Positions 7,468 through 16,455 of a stretch of 64,000 bases of DNA are shown here, piece by piece. Each line of letters opens with the position of its first letter. The stretch's first letter is position 1. A model generated the notes under the pieces. The model did no database searches. It was not told where the DNA came from and saw only the letters and a program-made list of their open reading frames with translations. The DNA is taken from positions 5,208,001 to 5,272,000 of the forward strand of contig NZ_CP152376.1 of NCBI RefSeq assembly GCF_038784515.1. The letters are read 5' to 3'. Source of the DNA: Rhodoferax sp. GW822-FHT02A01. GTDB lineage: Bacteria; Pseudomonadota; Gammaproteobacteria; Burkholderiales; Burkholderiaceae_C. A program made the position numbers and the translations under genes.

Positions 7468-10400
7468 GGTATGGGTTCCGCAAAGTTGGATGGGATGTGG
7501 GGAGTAATACGTTCAAGTCCATTTGTGTTTTCGTCAACCAGCTTCAAGCCACCGTCCAGAGCCAGCATGAACTCTGCAACCTTCACGGGCTTGGTCAGGT
7601 AGCCGTAAAAGCCCGCGTTCAAGCCGCGTTCGACATCCCGCGGCAAGGCATTCGCACTCAGAGCCAGCACAGGAATGTGGCGGGTGGTCGGGTCATCGCG
7701 CAGGATCTTGAGCGCGTGCAGCCCGCTGATGCCGGGCAGGTTGATGTCCATCAGGATCAGGTCTGGCAGATGCAATCGCGCCAGCAGCACACCGCGCATG
7801 CCGTCTGCAGCGCCAAGCAGCCGCATGCCGGGCCGGCGCGCAACCAGTTGCTCCACCAGCTCCATGTTGGCGCGGTTGTCCTCTATGTACAGCAGGGTAC
7901 GCACATGCACTGCATCGATTGGCAGAATGGCTGGAGTGTCCAGCAACAGCGCGTCGTCCGCATTCAAAGTCAATGCTTCGCACAGGGGTAATTCAATCCA
8001 GAAGACGCTGCCCACCCCCACTTGGCTGCTCACACCTATCTCGCCATCCATGAGTTCGATCAGGCGCTTGCTCACCACCAGGCCAATACCCGTGCCCTCG
8101 CCAGCGCTGGCTTCCTGCCCCAGGCGATTGAAGGGTTGAAAGAGCTGCACGACCTTGTCTGCCGAAAGGCCTTCGCCAGTGTCACGCACACCGATGCGCA
8201 AACGCATGCCGGGCACTTCGGTGCACGACACCAGCACATTGCCACCCTCGCGGTTGTACTTGATGGCATTGGACAGCAGGTTGATGATCACCTGCTTGAC
8301 ACGGGTACGGTCCCCCAGCACGTGATGTACCCCCGTGGCCAAGGGAAAGCGCATCGCAATGCTGCGCTTGTCGGCCTGCGGCTCAAACAGAGTGCGGCAG
8401 TCATCCAGGATTTCCGATACCGACACCGGCTCGATCGACAGGGACAGCTTGCCCGACTCTATGAGCGACAGGTCCAGCACCTCGTTGATCAGCTCCAGCA
8501 GATACCACCCCGCCCGCAATATCTGTTCAATGCTGGCTCTTTGGGATGCCGAAGGCTCCGGCACGGCGGACTCCATCAACTGGGCAAAGCCCAGGATGGC
8601 GTTCAGCGGTGAGCGCAATTCATGACTCATGCTGGAAAGAAAATCCGACTTGGCCTGGTTGGCCTTGTCGGCCTCGACACGTGCCAGCTGCAGCTCCTCG
8701 TTCTTGTCCTGCAGGACCTGGTCCAGCCGCAAGCGCTCCGCGTCCACGGCTTTGCGGGCCGTGTTGTCCGTGCCGATCAGCAAGTAGCCGATGATGGCCT
8801 TGTCCTCGTCGCGCAGCGCAGTGACCGACACCAGCGCGAGAAAGCGGCTTCCGTCCTTGCGTATGTAGGTGAGCTCATAAATGTCCTCTATGCCGCGTGA
8901 AGCCTTGAACACCAGTGCCTCAAAGCCTGGCTGGATAGATACACCCAACTCGGCACTAAGGGTCTGGGCACGGTCCTTGATTTCCTGTGGATCGGAAATT
9001 TCGGCCGGTGTGATTTTGTCCAGCACATCCGCCGCGCTGTAACCCAGCATGCGTTCGGCTCCCACATTGAAGATCTGTATCACCCCGTTGGCATCGGTGG
9101 CAATGCTGGAAAAATTGGCGCTGTTGAATATGGCGCTTTGCAGTGTGCTGTTCTGCCGCAAGGCTTCTTCGGCCTGCTTGCGCGCACTGATGTCGCGCAG
9201 CACGCCCGCAAAGAAATGCTGACCCCGCAGGACCATCTTGCTCAGGGCGATTTCCAGCAGAAACACGCTGCCGTCCTTTCGCCTGCCGAGCACTTCATAC
9301 TCGGTGCGATGGTCCGCTTCTCCACCGGCCCCCTTGTAGTTGAACAACGTGTTCTGGTCGCCCGACTCCAGTTCCGGAACGAGCAGGTCCAGTCTCTTTC
9401 CTTCAAGCTCTGCCGCGCTGTATCCAAACATTCTCTCAATGGCCGGGTTGACCGACTCCAGGATGGCGCCCTGTTCATGGATGGTGAGGATGCCGTCCAT
9501 GGCCGTATTGAAGATGGCCTGCACCAGGGCGGAGCTGTCTACCAGCGCCTGCTGCACGGCATGCTCCTGGGTCACGTTGCGAAACACCAGTACCGCCCCT
9601 ACGACAGCGTTGCCGGCGTCACGGATGGGAGCGCAACTGTCTGCAATATCGAACTCGCGGCCATCGCGCGCTATCAGCACGGTGTGGTTGGTCAGAGCCT
9701 GTATTGCTCCCTGGGTCAACGCCCGGCTGACCGGACTCTCCACCGTGGCCCGCGTATTTTTGTTGACGATGCAAAACACTTCGGCAATGGGGTGGCCCAA
9801 AGCGTCCTCCTGAGTCCAACCCGTCAACGTCTGGGCCGTCGGATTCAGACGGGTAATGGCGCCTGCGGCATCGGTGGCGATCATCGCGTCCCCGATGGAC
9901 GCCAATGTGACGGCCAGCTTCTCTTCGCTCTCACGCAGTGCCGCGTTGGCCAACAGCAATTGCGCATTGGTGGTACTTTGAATCTGCAACTGGCTACGCG
10001 CTTCGGTATGCAGCAAGTCCCCCAATCGCTGCCGCTCGTTGCGCAACAGCGAGTAGACAAAGAACAGCGCATACAAGATAGCCACTACACCGGTGAGAAC
10101 GATGCAGATGTACAGATTGCGCAGCCGCACCTGGTAGGCCGCGTCAAACTGCTGAAACGCGGTGTTTTCGAACTGGATCAACGCCCCCATTTCGGCGCGG
10201 ATGGCATCCATCAACACCTGGCCGCGCCCGGTCTCCACGATCAACATGGCCGTTTTCAGGTCGTGGCGCTGTCTGGCCGCGATGGATTCTGCAAGCTCCA
10301 GCAATTTGGCCTGTAGAACGGGCGCCATGGCAGACAGGTGAGCCAGGGGCGCCGCTTGCTGCACCCCTGCTTGCAAGGCCTGGACATCCAGCGGCAAGGC

Positions 10401-10649
10401 AGCAACCGCGCTGGAGTAGGACTGCAGGTAGCTGGCTTCACCGGTCAGGATATAGCCACGCTGACCCGACTCGGCATTGTTCAGATTGGCCAGGAAATGG
10501 TTGGCATTGGTAAGCACCTCCGCGCTGTCTCCCCTGCCCCGGGCGGCCTCCTCCATCTGTTTGAAAGTCCAGAATACCGTCAACATGCCAGCCAGCAGAA
10601 AAGCCACCATGGCCGCTGTCCATCCCGTGATTGAAAGTGGCACTTTCAC
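7464..10649 (-). CDS. CHASE3-PAS hybrid sensor histidine kinase with receiver
   Basis: A 1061-residue membrane sensor. In order: TM1 (about 8-28), an extracytoplasmic CHASE3 domain (about 35-175, with NAESGQRGYILTGEASYL), TM2 (about 180-202), three PAS/PAC units (about 240-365, 375-490, 495-630), a HisKA domain with H676 in SHELRSPLNAILG, an HATPase domain (INLLSNAIKYN, DTGEGL, GTGIGLVVSKRL), and a C-terminal receiver with Asp968 in LILMDINLPG and TKPVKV. The signal is unknown; CHASE3 senses extracellular cues. Phosphate can pass to its own receiver and perhaps to the co-encoded response regulator. It is first in the operon with that regulator and the Crp/Fnr gene. Confidence 0.95.
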   Translation of the reverse strand: MKVPLSITGWTAAMVAFLLAGMLTVFWTFKQMEEAARGRGDSAEVLTNANHFLANLNNAESGQRGYILTGEASYLQSYSSAVAALPLDVQALQAGVQQAAPLAHLSAMAPVLQAKLLELAESIAARQRHDLKTAMLIVETGRGQVLMDAIRAEMGALIQFENTAFQQFDAAYQVRLRNLYICIVLTGVVAILYALFFVYSLLRNERQRLGDLLHTEARSQLQIQSTTNAQLLLANAALRESEEKLAVTLASIGDAMIATDAAGAITRLNPTAQTLTGWTQEDALGHPIAEVFCIVNKNTRATVESPVSRALTQGAIQALTNHTVLIARDGREFDIADSCAPIRDAGNAVVGAVLVFRNVTQEHAVQQALVDSSALVQAIFNTAMDGILTIHEQGAILESVNPAIERMFGYSAAELEGKRLDLLVPELESGDQNTLFNYKGAGGEADHRTEYEVLGRRKDGSVFLLEIALSKMVLRGQHFFAGVLRDISARKQAEEALRQNSTLQSAIFNSANFSSIATDANGVIQIFNVGAERMLGYSAADVLDKITPAEISDPQEIKDRAQTLSAELGVSIQPGFEALVFKASRGIEDIYELTYIRKDGSRFLALVSVTALRDEDKAIIGYLLIGTDNTARKAVDAERLRLDQVLQDKNEELQLARVEADKANQAKSDFLSSMSHELRSPLNAILGFAQLMESAVPEPSASQRASIEQILRAGWYLLELINEVLDLSLIESGKLSLSIEPVSVSEILDDCRTLFEPQADKRSIAMRFPLATGVHHVLGDRTRVKQVIINLLSNAIKYNREGGNVLVSCTEVPGMRLRIGVRDTGEGLSADKVVQLFQPFNRLGQEASAGEGTGIGLVVSKRLIELMDGEIGVSSQVGVGSVFWIELPLCEALTLNADDALLLDTPAILPIDAVHVRTLLYIEDNRANMELVEQLVARRPGMRLLGAADGMRGVLLARLHLPDLILMDINLPGISGLHALKILRDDPTTRHIPVLALSANALPRDVERGLNAGFYGYLTKPVKVAEFMLALDGGLKLVDENTNGLERITPHIPSNFAEPIP

Positions 10650-11006
10650 TGGTCAGCCTCATTGCGGACACTGGGGGAGAAAGTCATAGGACAGGCCTTT
10701 GTAATTGCGCGAAGAAGCGCCGGGCTTGCGCGGTAATGGCGCGAATGCACCTTATGCCCTCTTATACACGTGCCATTGCACCGACTCAATTTTTCTTTGA
10801 CACCGAGCCTATGCCATGGCACTCCACCGCTCGGTGCGCCAGGCCACATAGTGCAGTAAAGGAGGCTTGGGCGCACCGAATGCGGTTGTTCGGCCTGTGT
10901 GTGCAAGCACACCGACAGAAGCGTCTGCAAGGCAAACAATGGCATTTCTCCCGTGGCAGTCATCCCAGTGTTCCACGCCCCTTTCCCTTCACTTTGGAGT
11001 TTCACC
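10650..11006. other. Intergenic region between hybrid kinase and glycine-zipper gene
   Basis: This 357-nt stretch is upstream of both divergent transcription units and must hold their promoters. The clearest element is a palindrome GTGTG-N6-CACAC at 10897-10912, shaped like a Crp/Fnr-family half-site pair, 95 nt before the next start. I see no convincing coding frame here. Confidence 0.5.
10897..10912. promoter_or_regulatory. Palindrome GTGTG-N6-CACAC, possible Crp/Fnr-type operator
   Basis: A perfect 5+5 inverted repeat with a 6-nt centre, the spacing used by Crp/Fnr proteins (classical Crp half-site TGTGA). It lies between the signalling operon, which encodes a Crp/Fnr protein, and the glycine-zipper lipoprotein gene. 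Binding is inference from geometry only. Confidence 0.35.
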
Positions 11007-11225
11007 ATGAAGCAATCCCTTCCCCTGACCCGCGTGGTCTGCGCCACGCTGCTTGCGTCCATCTTTGTTCTGGGCGGCTGCTCCGGCATGACCCGCCAAG
11101 AAAAGGGAACCGCCACCGGCGCCGTAGTCGGCGGAGTAGTCGGTAACGTGTTGTGCGGAGGCATTCTGTGTACGGGTGCCGGTGCAGCTGCTGGCGGCGC
11201 CATTGGTCACGAAGTCAGCAAGTGA
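11007..11225 (+). CDS. Small glycine-zipper lipoprotein
   Basis: A 72-residue lipoprotein (lipobox LGGC, Cys about residue 26) followed by a glycine zipper: GTATGAVVGGVVGNVLCGGI and GAGAAAGGAIGHE. It resembles small osmotically induced lipoproteins of the OsmB / glycine-zipper 2TM type that sit in the outer membrane. The start at 11007 has GGAG 7 nt upstream and begins the signal peptide; an earlier in-frame ATG at 10899 gives no signal sequence. An extra CGGILC pair inside the zipper is unusual. Confidence 0.82.
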   Translation: MKQSLPLTRVVCATLLASIFVLGGCSGMTRQEKGTATGAVVGGVVGNVLCGGILCTGAGAAAGGAIGHEVSK

Positions 11226-11272
11226 GCATTTCCCGCTCCGCACACCTCTTTGCCCGACTTCAGGAAACCACC

Positions 11273-12385
11273 ATGCGAACCCATCTCAAACAGGCCCTGG
11301 TTGTCAGTGCCGTTCTGATTGCCACCCACGCGAGTGCGCAAATCACCTTTTATGAGACCGAGAACTTTGGTGGACGTTCCTTTACGACCAGCCAACAGAC
11401 CAACAACCTCAACCGCATCGGCTTTGGTGACAGTGCATCCTCTGCCTATGTAACTACGGGACGTTGGGAAGTGTGCGATGACGTGCGCTTCAACGGGCGA
11501 TGCGTGATACTGCGCCCCGGACGTTACCCCTCCTTGCAGGCCATGGCCATGAATGACCGGATATCCTCCGTGCGCATGGTTGCCGCAAGCGCCAGGGTAG
11601 ACGAGCGCCGCTACGCGCCACCGGCCGCATTGCCGCAAATCACCTTCTACGAAAACGATAACTTCCAGGGTCGCCATTACAGCACCGATCATTCGATCGA
11701 CGATTTCATACCTATTGGCTTCAACGACAGAGCTTCTTCCGTTGTGGTGCTGGGCGACCGTTGGGAAGTCTGTGATGACGTGCGCTTCAAGGGCCGCTGC
11801 ATGGTGCTGCAACCCGGACGCTATCCGTCGCTGGCCGCCATGGGCATGAATGACCGCCTGTCTTCGGTTCGTGCCATGGACCCGGTGACGCGTGTGGATG
11901 ACCGCCGCCTGGCTCCTCCACCCGCCCCGGTCTACGACAACCGCCGACGCAACCAGGAACGCCTGTATGAAGTACGCATCAGCTCGGTGCGCGCAGTGGT
12001 CGGCCAACCCGAAGAACGCTGCTGGATGGAACGCGAAGACGTGCCGGCAACCAAGGGAGCGCCCAATATGGGCGGTGCTCTGGTGGGAGGTCTGATAGGC
12101 GGCATCCTGGGCCACCAGGTCGGCGGAGGTGTGGGCAAGGACATCGCCACCGTAGGCGGCGCAGTCGCCGGTGCGGCTGTGGGCGCCAACGTGGGCCGCA
12201 ACGACTCCGGACAACCCGCCACGCAACGCGACGTCAAGCGCTGTGCCACACAGCCGGCCTCAACCAAGCCTGCCTTCTGGGACGTGAGCTACAACTTCCG
12301 CGGCCAGGAACACCGCGTGCAGATGAGCACCGAGCCGGGTGACGTCATCACGGTCAATGAGAATGGTGAGCCGCGTAGCGAATAA
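11273..12385 (+). CDS. Secreted protein: two beta/gamma-crystallin domains plus glycine zipper
   Basis: A 370-residue exported protein; the ATG at 11273 follows AGGAAA and starts a signal peptide ending ASA/QI. Two near-identical beta/gamma-crystallin units follow (about 23-105 and 123-205), each with ITFYE-N-F-GR, RWEVCDDVRF-GRC and PGRYPSL-A-MNDR-SSVR. After a basic linker comes a glycine-zipper 2TM domain (about 265-310: GGALVGGLIGGILGHQVGGG, TVGGAVAGAAVGANVGRN) and a tail CATQPASTKPAFWDVSYNFR of the kind found in SlyB-like outer-membrane proteins. Crystallin units bind calcium or form rigid surfaces; the zipper may anchor it in the outer membrane. Monocistronic, closed by a strong terminator. 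Confidence 0.88.
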   Translation: MRTHLKQALVVSAVLIATHASAQITFYETENFGGRSFTTSQQTNNLNRIGFGDSASSAYVTTGRWEVCDDVRFNGRCVILRPGRYPSLQAMAMNDRISSVRMVAASARVDERRYAPPAALPQITFYENDNFQGRHYSTDHSIDDFIPIGFNDRASSVVVLGDRWEVCDDVRFKGRCMVLQPGRYPSLAAMGMNDRLSSVRAMDPVTRVDDRRLAPPPAPVYDNRRRNQERLYEVRISSVRAVVGQPEERCWMEREDVPATKGAPNMGGALVGGLIGGILGHQVGGGVGKDIATVGGAVAGAAVGANVGRNDSGQPATQRDVKRCATQPASTKPAFWDVSYNFRGQEHRVQMSTEPGDVITVNENGEPRSE

Positions 12386-12397
12386 CGCCAGCATCAC

Positions 12398-12440
12398 AAA
12401 AAAGCCGGACGGGTGCATAGCCCGTCCGGCTTTTTTTTTT
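12398..12440. terminator. Bidirectional terminator between convergent genes
   Basis: A run of six A (12398-12403) precedes the stem GCCGGACGGG (12404-12413), a 7-nt loop, and CCCGTCCGGC (12421-12430), followed by ten T (12431-12440). The symmetric A and T tracts allow termination on both strands, serving the crystallin gene and the convergent coiled-coil gene. Confidence 0.93.
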
Positions 12441-12473
12441 GCGTGGCACTGATTGCACCACGGACCCTGCAGC

Positions 12474-12761
12474 CTACTTGACTTGCGAGCGGAAGTAGCT
12501 GAAGGAATGCTTGAACGCATCGCGGACTTTTTCCATCTCGGTCACCAGGGACTCCCATTTGTCTTCCGTGGTGCTGCGCACTTCTTCCAGCTTGGCCACG
12601 GCCAGTGCGGACTGGTGACGCAGGTTGGCCATTTCCTGCTTGTATTTCTCGCGTGCTTCGACTTTGGCCTCGTTGGTCTTGGCTTCGAGCTGGTTCATGG
12701 AGTCGTTCAACTCGTCGAGTTGCAGCTTGATCTTGGCGATGTAGACATCCTTGGTAGACAT
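12474..12761 (-). CDS. Small coiled-coil protein, 95 aa
   Basis: A 95-residue, strongly charged helical protein (KIKLQLDELNDSMNQLEAKT, EAREKYKQEMANLRHQS, KLEEVRSTTEDKWESLVTEM) with heptad-like spacing, predicted to be a long coiled coil. There is no signal peptide or TM segment. The ATG at 12761 has AAGGAA about 7 nt upstream; an in-frame upstream ATG at 12800 is less likely. Similar small coiled-coil proteins are common in Burkholderiales; function unknown. Confidence 0.78.
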   Translation of the reverse strand: MSTKDVYIAKIKLQLDELNDSMNQLEAKTNEAKVEAREKYKQEMANLRHQSALAVAKLEEVRSTTEDKWESLVTEMEKVRDAFKHSFSYFRSQVK

Positions 12762-12891
12762 GGGGTTTCCTTGTGTTGAAGTGCTTTGGGGTGCATGCAA
12801 GACGCATGTGAAGCCAGCTTAGACCGCCCGACCCTGCAGGTCTGTGCGGGCGCACACGGACGGCGTCTGCCTGCGCGGCTATCGTCGGAGC

Positions 12892-14282
12892 ATGCCAATC
12901 CTGTACCCCATGCGCCAGTTGATCGGGCGCACGGCGCTCTGCTTGTGCTGTCTCAGCGTGGCCGCATGTGCGAGCCTGCAGGATGTTTCTTCCATGGATG
13001 ATCCCGATATCGGCAACGCACCTCCATCCGTCACGAATGCCCAGGGACCCATGCGTCCCCAGGCGGCGCAATCGCTGCTGCTGCGCCACTGGAAGAACAG
13101 CCATGCGGACACCCAGGCCATGGCTGCCGTGGAAGAACTGGCTACCAGCAAACCGTTGATCGCCGGCAATCGTGTGACTCTGCTGTCGGACGGTCCGCAA
13201 ACCATTGCCGCCATGCGGCGTGCCATAGCGGCGGCAAAAGACCACATCAATCTGGAAACCTACATCTTTGATGAGGACACGGTGGGTACACCCATTGCCG
13301 ATCTGTTGATGGAACGCCAGCGCGCGGGCGTGCAGGTGCACATCATCTACGACGCGGTGGGCACCATGGCACACCCCAGGCGTTCTTTGAGCGCATGCGC
13401 TCCGCCGGCATTCAGCTGGTTGCCTTCAACCCCATCAACCCACTGCGCGCCACAAGCCCCCTGGAATTCAACCAACGTGACCACCGCAAGCTGCTGGTGG
13501 TGGACGGACGCATTGCCTTTACCGGCGGCGTGAACATCAGCAGCAGCTACGCCAACAGCTCGCTGTTTCGCAGCCATCGCCACAGCCAGGAAAAGGTCGG
13601 CTGGCGCGACACGCATGTCCAGATCGAGGGCCCAGCCGTCGCCGCCCTGCAGTGGGAGTTCCTGAACCACTGGGTTTCCCAGCAGGCTGCGCCCTTGAGT
13701 GACGGCGACTTCTTTCCCGCACCGGTGACTGCCGGAGCCACGCTGCTGCGCGTGCTGGCCAGCGAACCCGAGGGCGACCAGGAAATCTACCGTGCCTACC
13801 TGCTGGCCATACGCTCGGCCAAGACGTCCGTGCACATCACCACTGCCTACTTTGCGCCCGACGCCAACATTCTGCAGGCCTTGATGGAGGCGTCACGCCG
13901 CGGCGTGGACGTGACCCTGATATTGCCGGCGGTGCGCGAAAGCAGTCTGGTGTTTTACGCAGGGCATGCGCTGTACCAGCAGCTGCTGGAGAGTGGCATC
14001 CATCTGTACCAGTTGCAGATCTCGGTATTGCACGCCAAGACCGCCGTCATCGATTCGGTCTGGTCCACCGTCGGGTCGGCCAACATGGATACGCGCAGCT
14101 TTCTGCACAACCACGAGCTCAACGTGATGGTGTTTGATGAAGCCTTTGGCCAAGCCATGGAGAGTGCCTTTGAAGAGGATCGCCGCTTCAGCCTGCCCAT
14201 GACGCTGCAGCAGTGGCAAGAGCGCCCCGCACTGGACCGACTGAAGGAATGGCTGTCCAGCCGCCTGGCCTATTGGTTGTAG
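12892..14282 (+). pseudogene. Cardiolipin synthase-like phospholipase D family protein, frameshifted
   Basis: A PLD-family lipoprotein split by one frameshift. Frame 1 runs from the ATG at 12892 (lipobox SVAAC) through NLETYIFDEDTVGTPIADLL and IIYDAVGTMA to about 13370; the correct frame then resumes as PQAFFERMRSAGIQLVAFNP and continues to 14282. One base is missing near 13366-13375, in the run CACACCCCAGG. The downstream part has both HKD motifs, HRKLLVVD followed by GGVN, and HAKTAVID followed by VGSANMD. Restored length is about 463 residues, normal for ClsB/ClsC-type cardiolipin synthases. The second part could still be made from an internal start (such as 13395). A sequencing error is possible because both halves are otherwise intact. 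Confidence 0.85.
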
Positions 14283-14307
14283 CCTTCGCTCCTGTCCAAG
14301 GGCCCAG

Positions 14308-14871
14308 CTACTTGGGCAACTGGTGGCGGATCTGCTCCAGCTGGGTTGACAGTTGCTGGATGGCCTCGGTCAGCACCTGCAGTTCGCGCTCTTTCATCAG
14401 GTCAATCTTGTCGTGCAGAAGCTCAATTTCCAGCTCGGCCTTGACATTGATTTCGTAGTCGTTGCGGGCGTGGCTCCGATCCAGTTCCGACTGACGGTTC
14501 TGGCTCATCATGATGGCAGGTGCGGTGTAGGCGGCCTGGAACGACAACAGCAGATTGAGAAGAATGAACGGATACGGATCCCAGGCGTGTGAACCACTGA
14601 GCACATTGCCCGTGATCCACACGATGATGGCCGTGCTCTGAATCAGGATAAAGCGCCAGGAACCAATGGTGGCCGCCACCCGGTCCGCCAGATACTGGCC
14701 GCGGGTCAGCGGCGCGGCATCGAGCTGATCGCTGATGGCCTTGGGGTCCGCCGCGAGGTTCTGGCGCCGCAGCTTGCGTTGCGCGCGCAGTTGTTTCAGG
14801 AGCTGCATTTCTGCAGACGCCGCGGCGAGCATGGAGGGCTCAGCCGACTCGGGCGATGGGGGTTGATTCAT
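14308..14871 (-). CDS. DUF1003 membrane protein
   Basis: A 187-residue protein. The ATG at 14871 has AAGGAG about 10 nt upstream. After a helical N-terminus come the two DUF1003 membrane spans (RFILIQSTAIIVWITGNVL; YPFILLNLLLSFQAAYTAP) followed by the conserved IMMSQNRQSELDR and a long C-terminal coiled coil (AELEIELLHDKIDLMKEREL). It overlaps the 3' end of the BrkB-family gene by 32 nt, so the two are coupled. A second DUF1003 gene lies on the other side of the BrkB gene. Function unknown. Confidence 0.88.
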   Translation of the reverse strand: MNQPPSPESAEPSMLAAASAEMQLLKQLRAQRKLRRQNLAADPKAISDQLDAAPLTRGQYLADRVAATIGSWRFILIQSTAIIVWITGNVLSGSHAWDPYPFILLNLLLSFQAAYTAPAIMMSQNRQSELDRSHARNDYEINVKAELEIELLHDKIDLMKERELQVLTEAIQQLSTQLEQIRHQLPK

Positions 14872-15769
14872 GGGGATGGACTCCTTGAATGGGGTGCGGA
14901 CGCCGCAAGCCAAAGGTGTTGGCATACACCCAGGTGAACTCCGCACCGATCAGAAAGATCTGCGCCGAGTAGTAGATCCACAGCAGGATGACCACCAGCG
15001 AACCGGCGGCCCCAAAGCCGGAAGCAACGCCGCTGCGCAAGACGTACCAGCCGATCAGCGTGCGGCCCAGGGAAAACAGCAAGGCGGTGAATATGGCACC
15101 TATCCACACGTCCTTCCACTGCACGCGGGCGCGCGGCATGACCTTGTAGATGAGCGCAAACATGGTCGCAACCAGCACAAAACCTCCCACCGCGTTACCC
15201 ATGGCCGCGATCGCATACCAGCCCTGAAACACCGTGGCGCCCCAACGCCCCAGCAGGGCCAGTGCGGCGCTGGCCATCAACGACACCACCAGCAGAAAAC
15301 CCAAGGACAGAATCATCCCGAACGACAGCAGCCGCGTACGCACCAGCGTCAACCAGCCCGAGTGCGCAACGCGATCTGGCACACGCCATATGCGGTCCAG
15401 CGCATCTTGCAGTTCGCCAAAAACCGTCGTGGCACCGATGAACAGCAGCACCATACCCAGCACCGAAACCGATGCCCCGGTCTGCGGCCTGCGCACATCG
15501 ACCAGCAGGTCCTGCACCACGCTGGCGCTGTGCTGCCCCATCAGGTCACCCAACTGCGCGGAAATTTCGCCACGCGCCGCATCTTCGCCAAACACCATGC
15601 CCGCCACCGACACCACGATCAGCAACAAGGGCGCCAGCGAAAACAACGTGTAGTAGGCCAATGCCGCACCCATGCTGGGTACGTAATCCTCCAGCCAGGA
15701 CTGCCCCACTTTTCGCAAGACGATCCACAGCGCCTGCATGCTGGCCGGCACGACCAGACGCGGGTTCAT
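14840..15769 (-). CDS. YihY/BrkB family inner membrane protein
   Basis: A 309-residue polytopic membrane protein with about six spans. Family hallmarks include MGAALAYYTLFSLAPLLLIV near the N-terminus, FGELQDALDRIW, and the C-terminal block SLVVILLWIYYSAQIFLIGAEFTW. Once annotated as ribonuclease BN by mistake, these are membrane proteins of unknown transport function. Its start overlaps the upstream DUF1003-like gene by 4 nt and its end overlaps the downstream DUF1003 gene by 32 nt, so the three form one translationally coupled operon. Confidence 0.93.
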   Translation of the reverse strand: MNPRLVVPASMQALWIVLRKVGQSWLEDYVPSMGAALAYYTLFSLAPLLLIVVSVAGMVFGEDAARGEISAQLGDLMGQHSASVVQDLLVDVRRPQTGASVSVLGMVLLFIGATTVFGELQDALDRIWRVPDRVAHSGWLTLVRTRLLSFGMILSLGFLLVVSLMASAALALLGRWGATVFQGWYAIAAMGNAVGGFVLVATMFALIYKVMPRARVQWKDVWIGAIFTALLFSLGRTLIGWYVLRSGVASGFGAAGSLVVILLWIYYSAQIFLIGAEFTWVYANTFGLRRPHPIQGVHPHESTPIARVG

Positions 15770-16341
15770 TCGGTGTTGCGCTCGTCCAATGCCGCCAGCA
15801 CCAGATCGGGGTTCATCGACTGCTTGAGCGACGCGGCTTCAGGATCGTGGCGATTGGATACGTTGGGCAGATCGCGCCGCAGCTCTTCCAGCAGCTCAAT
15901 CAGTTTGGCCGCCTTCTGTTCGGTGAGCAGGTTGACCTTGAGGTCCAGATGCGCCCTTTGCTCTTCCAGCCGGGCCAGGCGGTTCTGCTTGATCAGCACC
16001 ACGGTGGTGGTCAACAGGGCCGCAAGCCCCACCAGCCCCTGCAGCGCAAAGTAGGGGGCCGGATCAAACTCGATCTTGTGCATCATGCGCAGTGCGCTGT
16101 CCCAGGCGGTCCAGCAAGCAACGAACAGCAAGGTCAGCCCGAGAAACGCGGGCTGGCCGATCCAGTCACCCACGCGCTCCAGCACGCGTTGCCAATAGGT
16201 CATTTTCTCGCGGTCCCGACTGTAGAAGTCCAGCACGGCTTCGATGTTCTGGCTGATCTGGTCGCGCTCATCCATGGACGTGGTGGCCGTGCCCGTCGCG
16301 CCGTTAGTCGCCTTGGTAGGTGCATCTGCTGGATTGGTCAT
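15766..16341 (-). CDS. DUF1003-like membrane protein, first gene of the BrkB operon
   Basis: A 191-residue protein with a polar, Thr/Ala-rich N-terminus, helix RDQISQNIEAVLDFYSRDRE, two membrane spans (PAFLGLTLLFVACWTAWDSA; FALQGLVGLAALLTTTVVLI) and IKQNRLARLEEQRAHLDLKV, the DUF1003-type sequence after span 2, then a coiled coil. The C-terminus is acidic. It leads the three-gene operon with BrkB and the second DUF1003 gene. The two DUF1003 members are clearly different in sequence and so are not a recent duplication. Confidence 0.83.
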   Translation of the reverse strand: MTNPADAPTKATNGATGTATTSMDERDQISQNIEAVLDFYSRDREKMTYWQRVLERVGDWIGQPAFLGLTLLFVACWTAWDSALRMMHKIEFDPAPYFALQGLVGLAALLTTTVVLIKQNRLARLEEQRAHLDLKVNLLTEQKAAKLIELLEELRRDLPNVSNRHDPEAASLKQSMNPDLVLAALDERNTE

Positions 16342-16455
16342 GGGAATTTACGCGCAACGATTCGCAACCCCATTCTGTTCGGCACGCCCCTGGCTGGCTG
16401 TGTGCTGGCGCACAGACCTGACATCTGCCCGGCGTGGCAAGCGTTCGTACCAAAT

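Noticed and set aside
9138..10316. 392-codon plus-strand frame
   Set aside because: Antisense to the PAS part of the hybrid kinase; its sequence is Gln/His/Arg-rich as expected for a shadow of GC-rich coding DNA.
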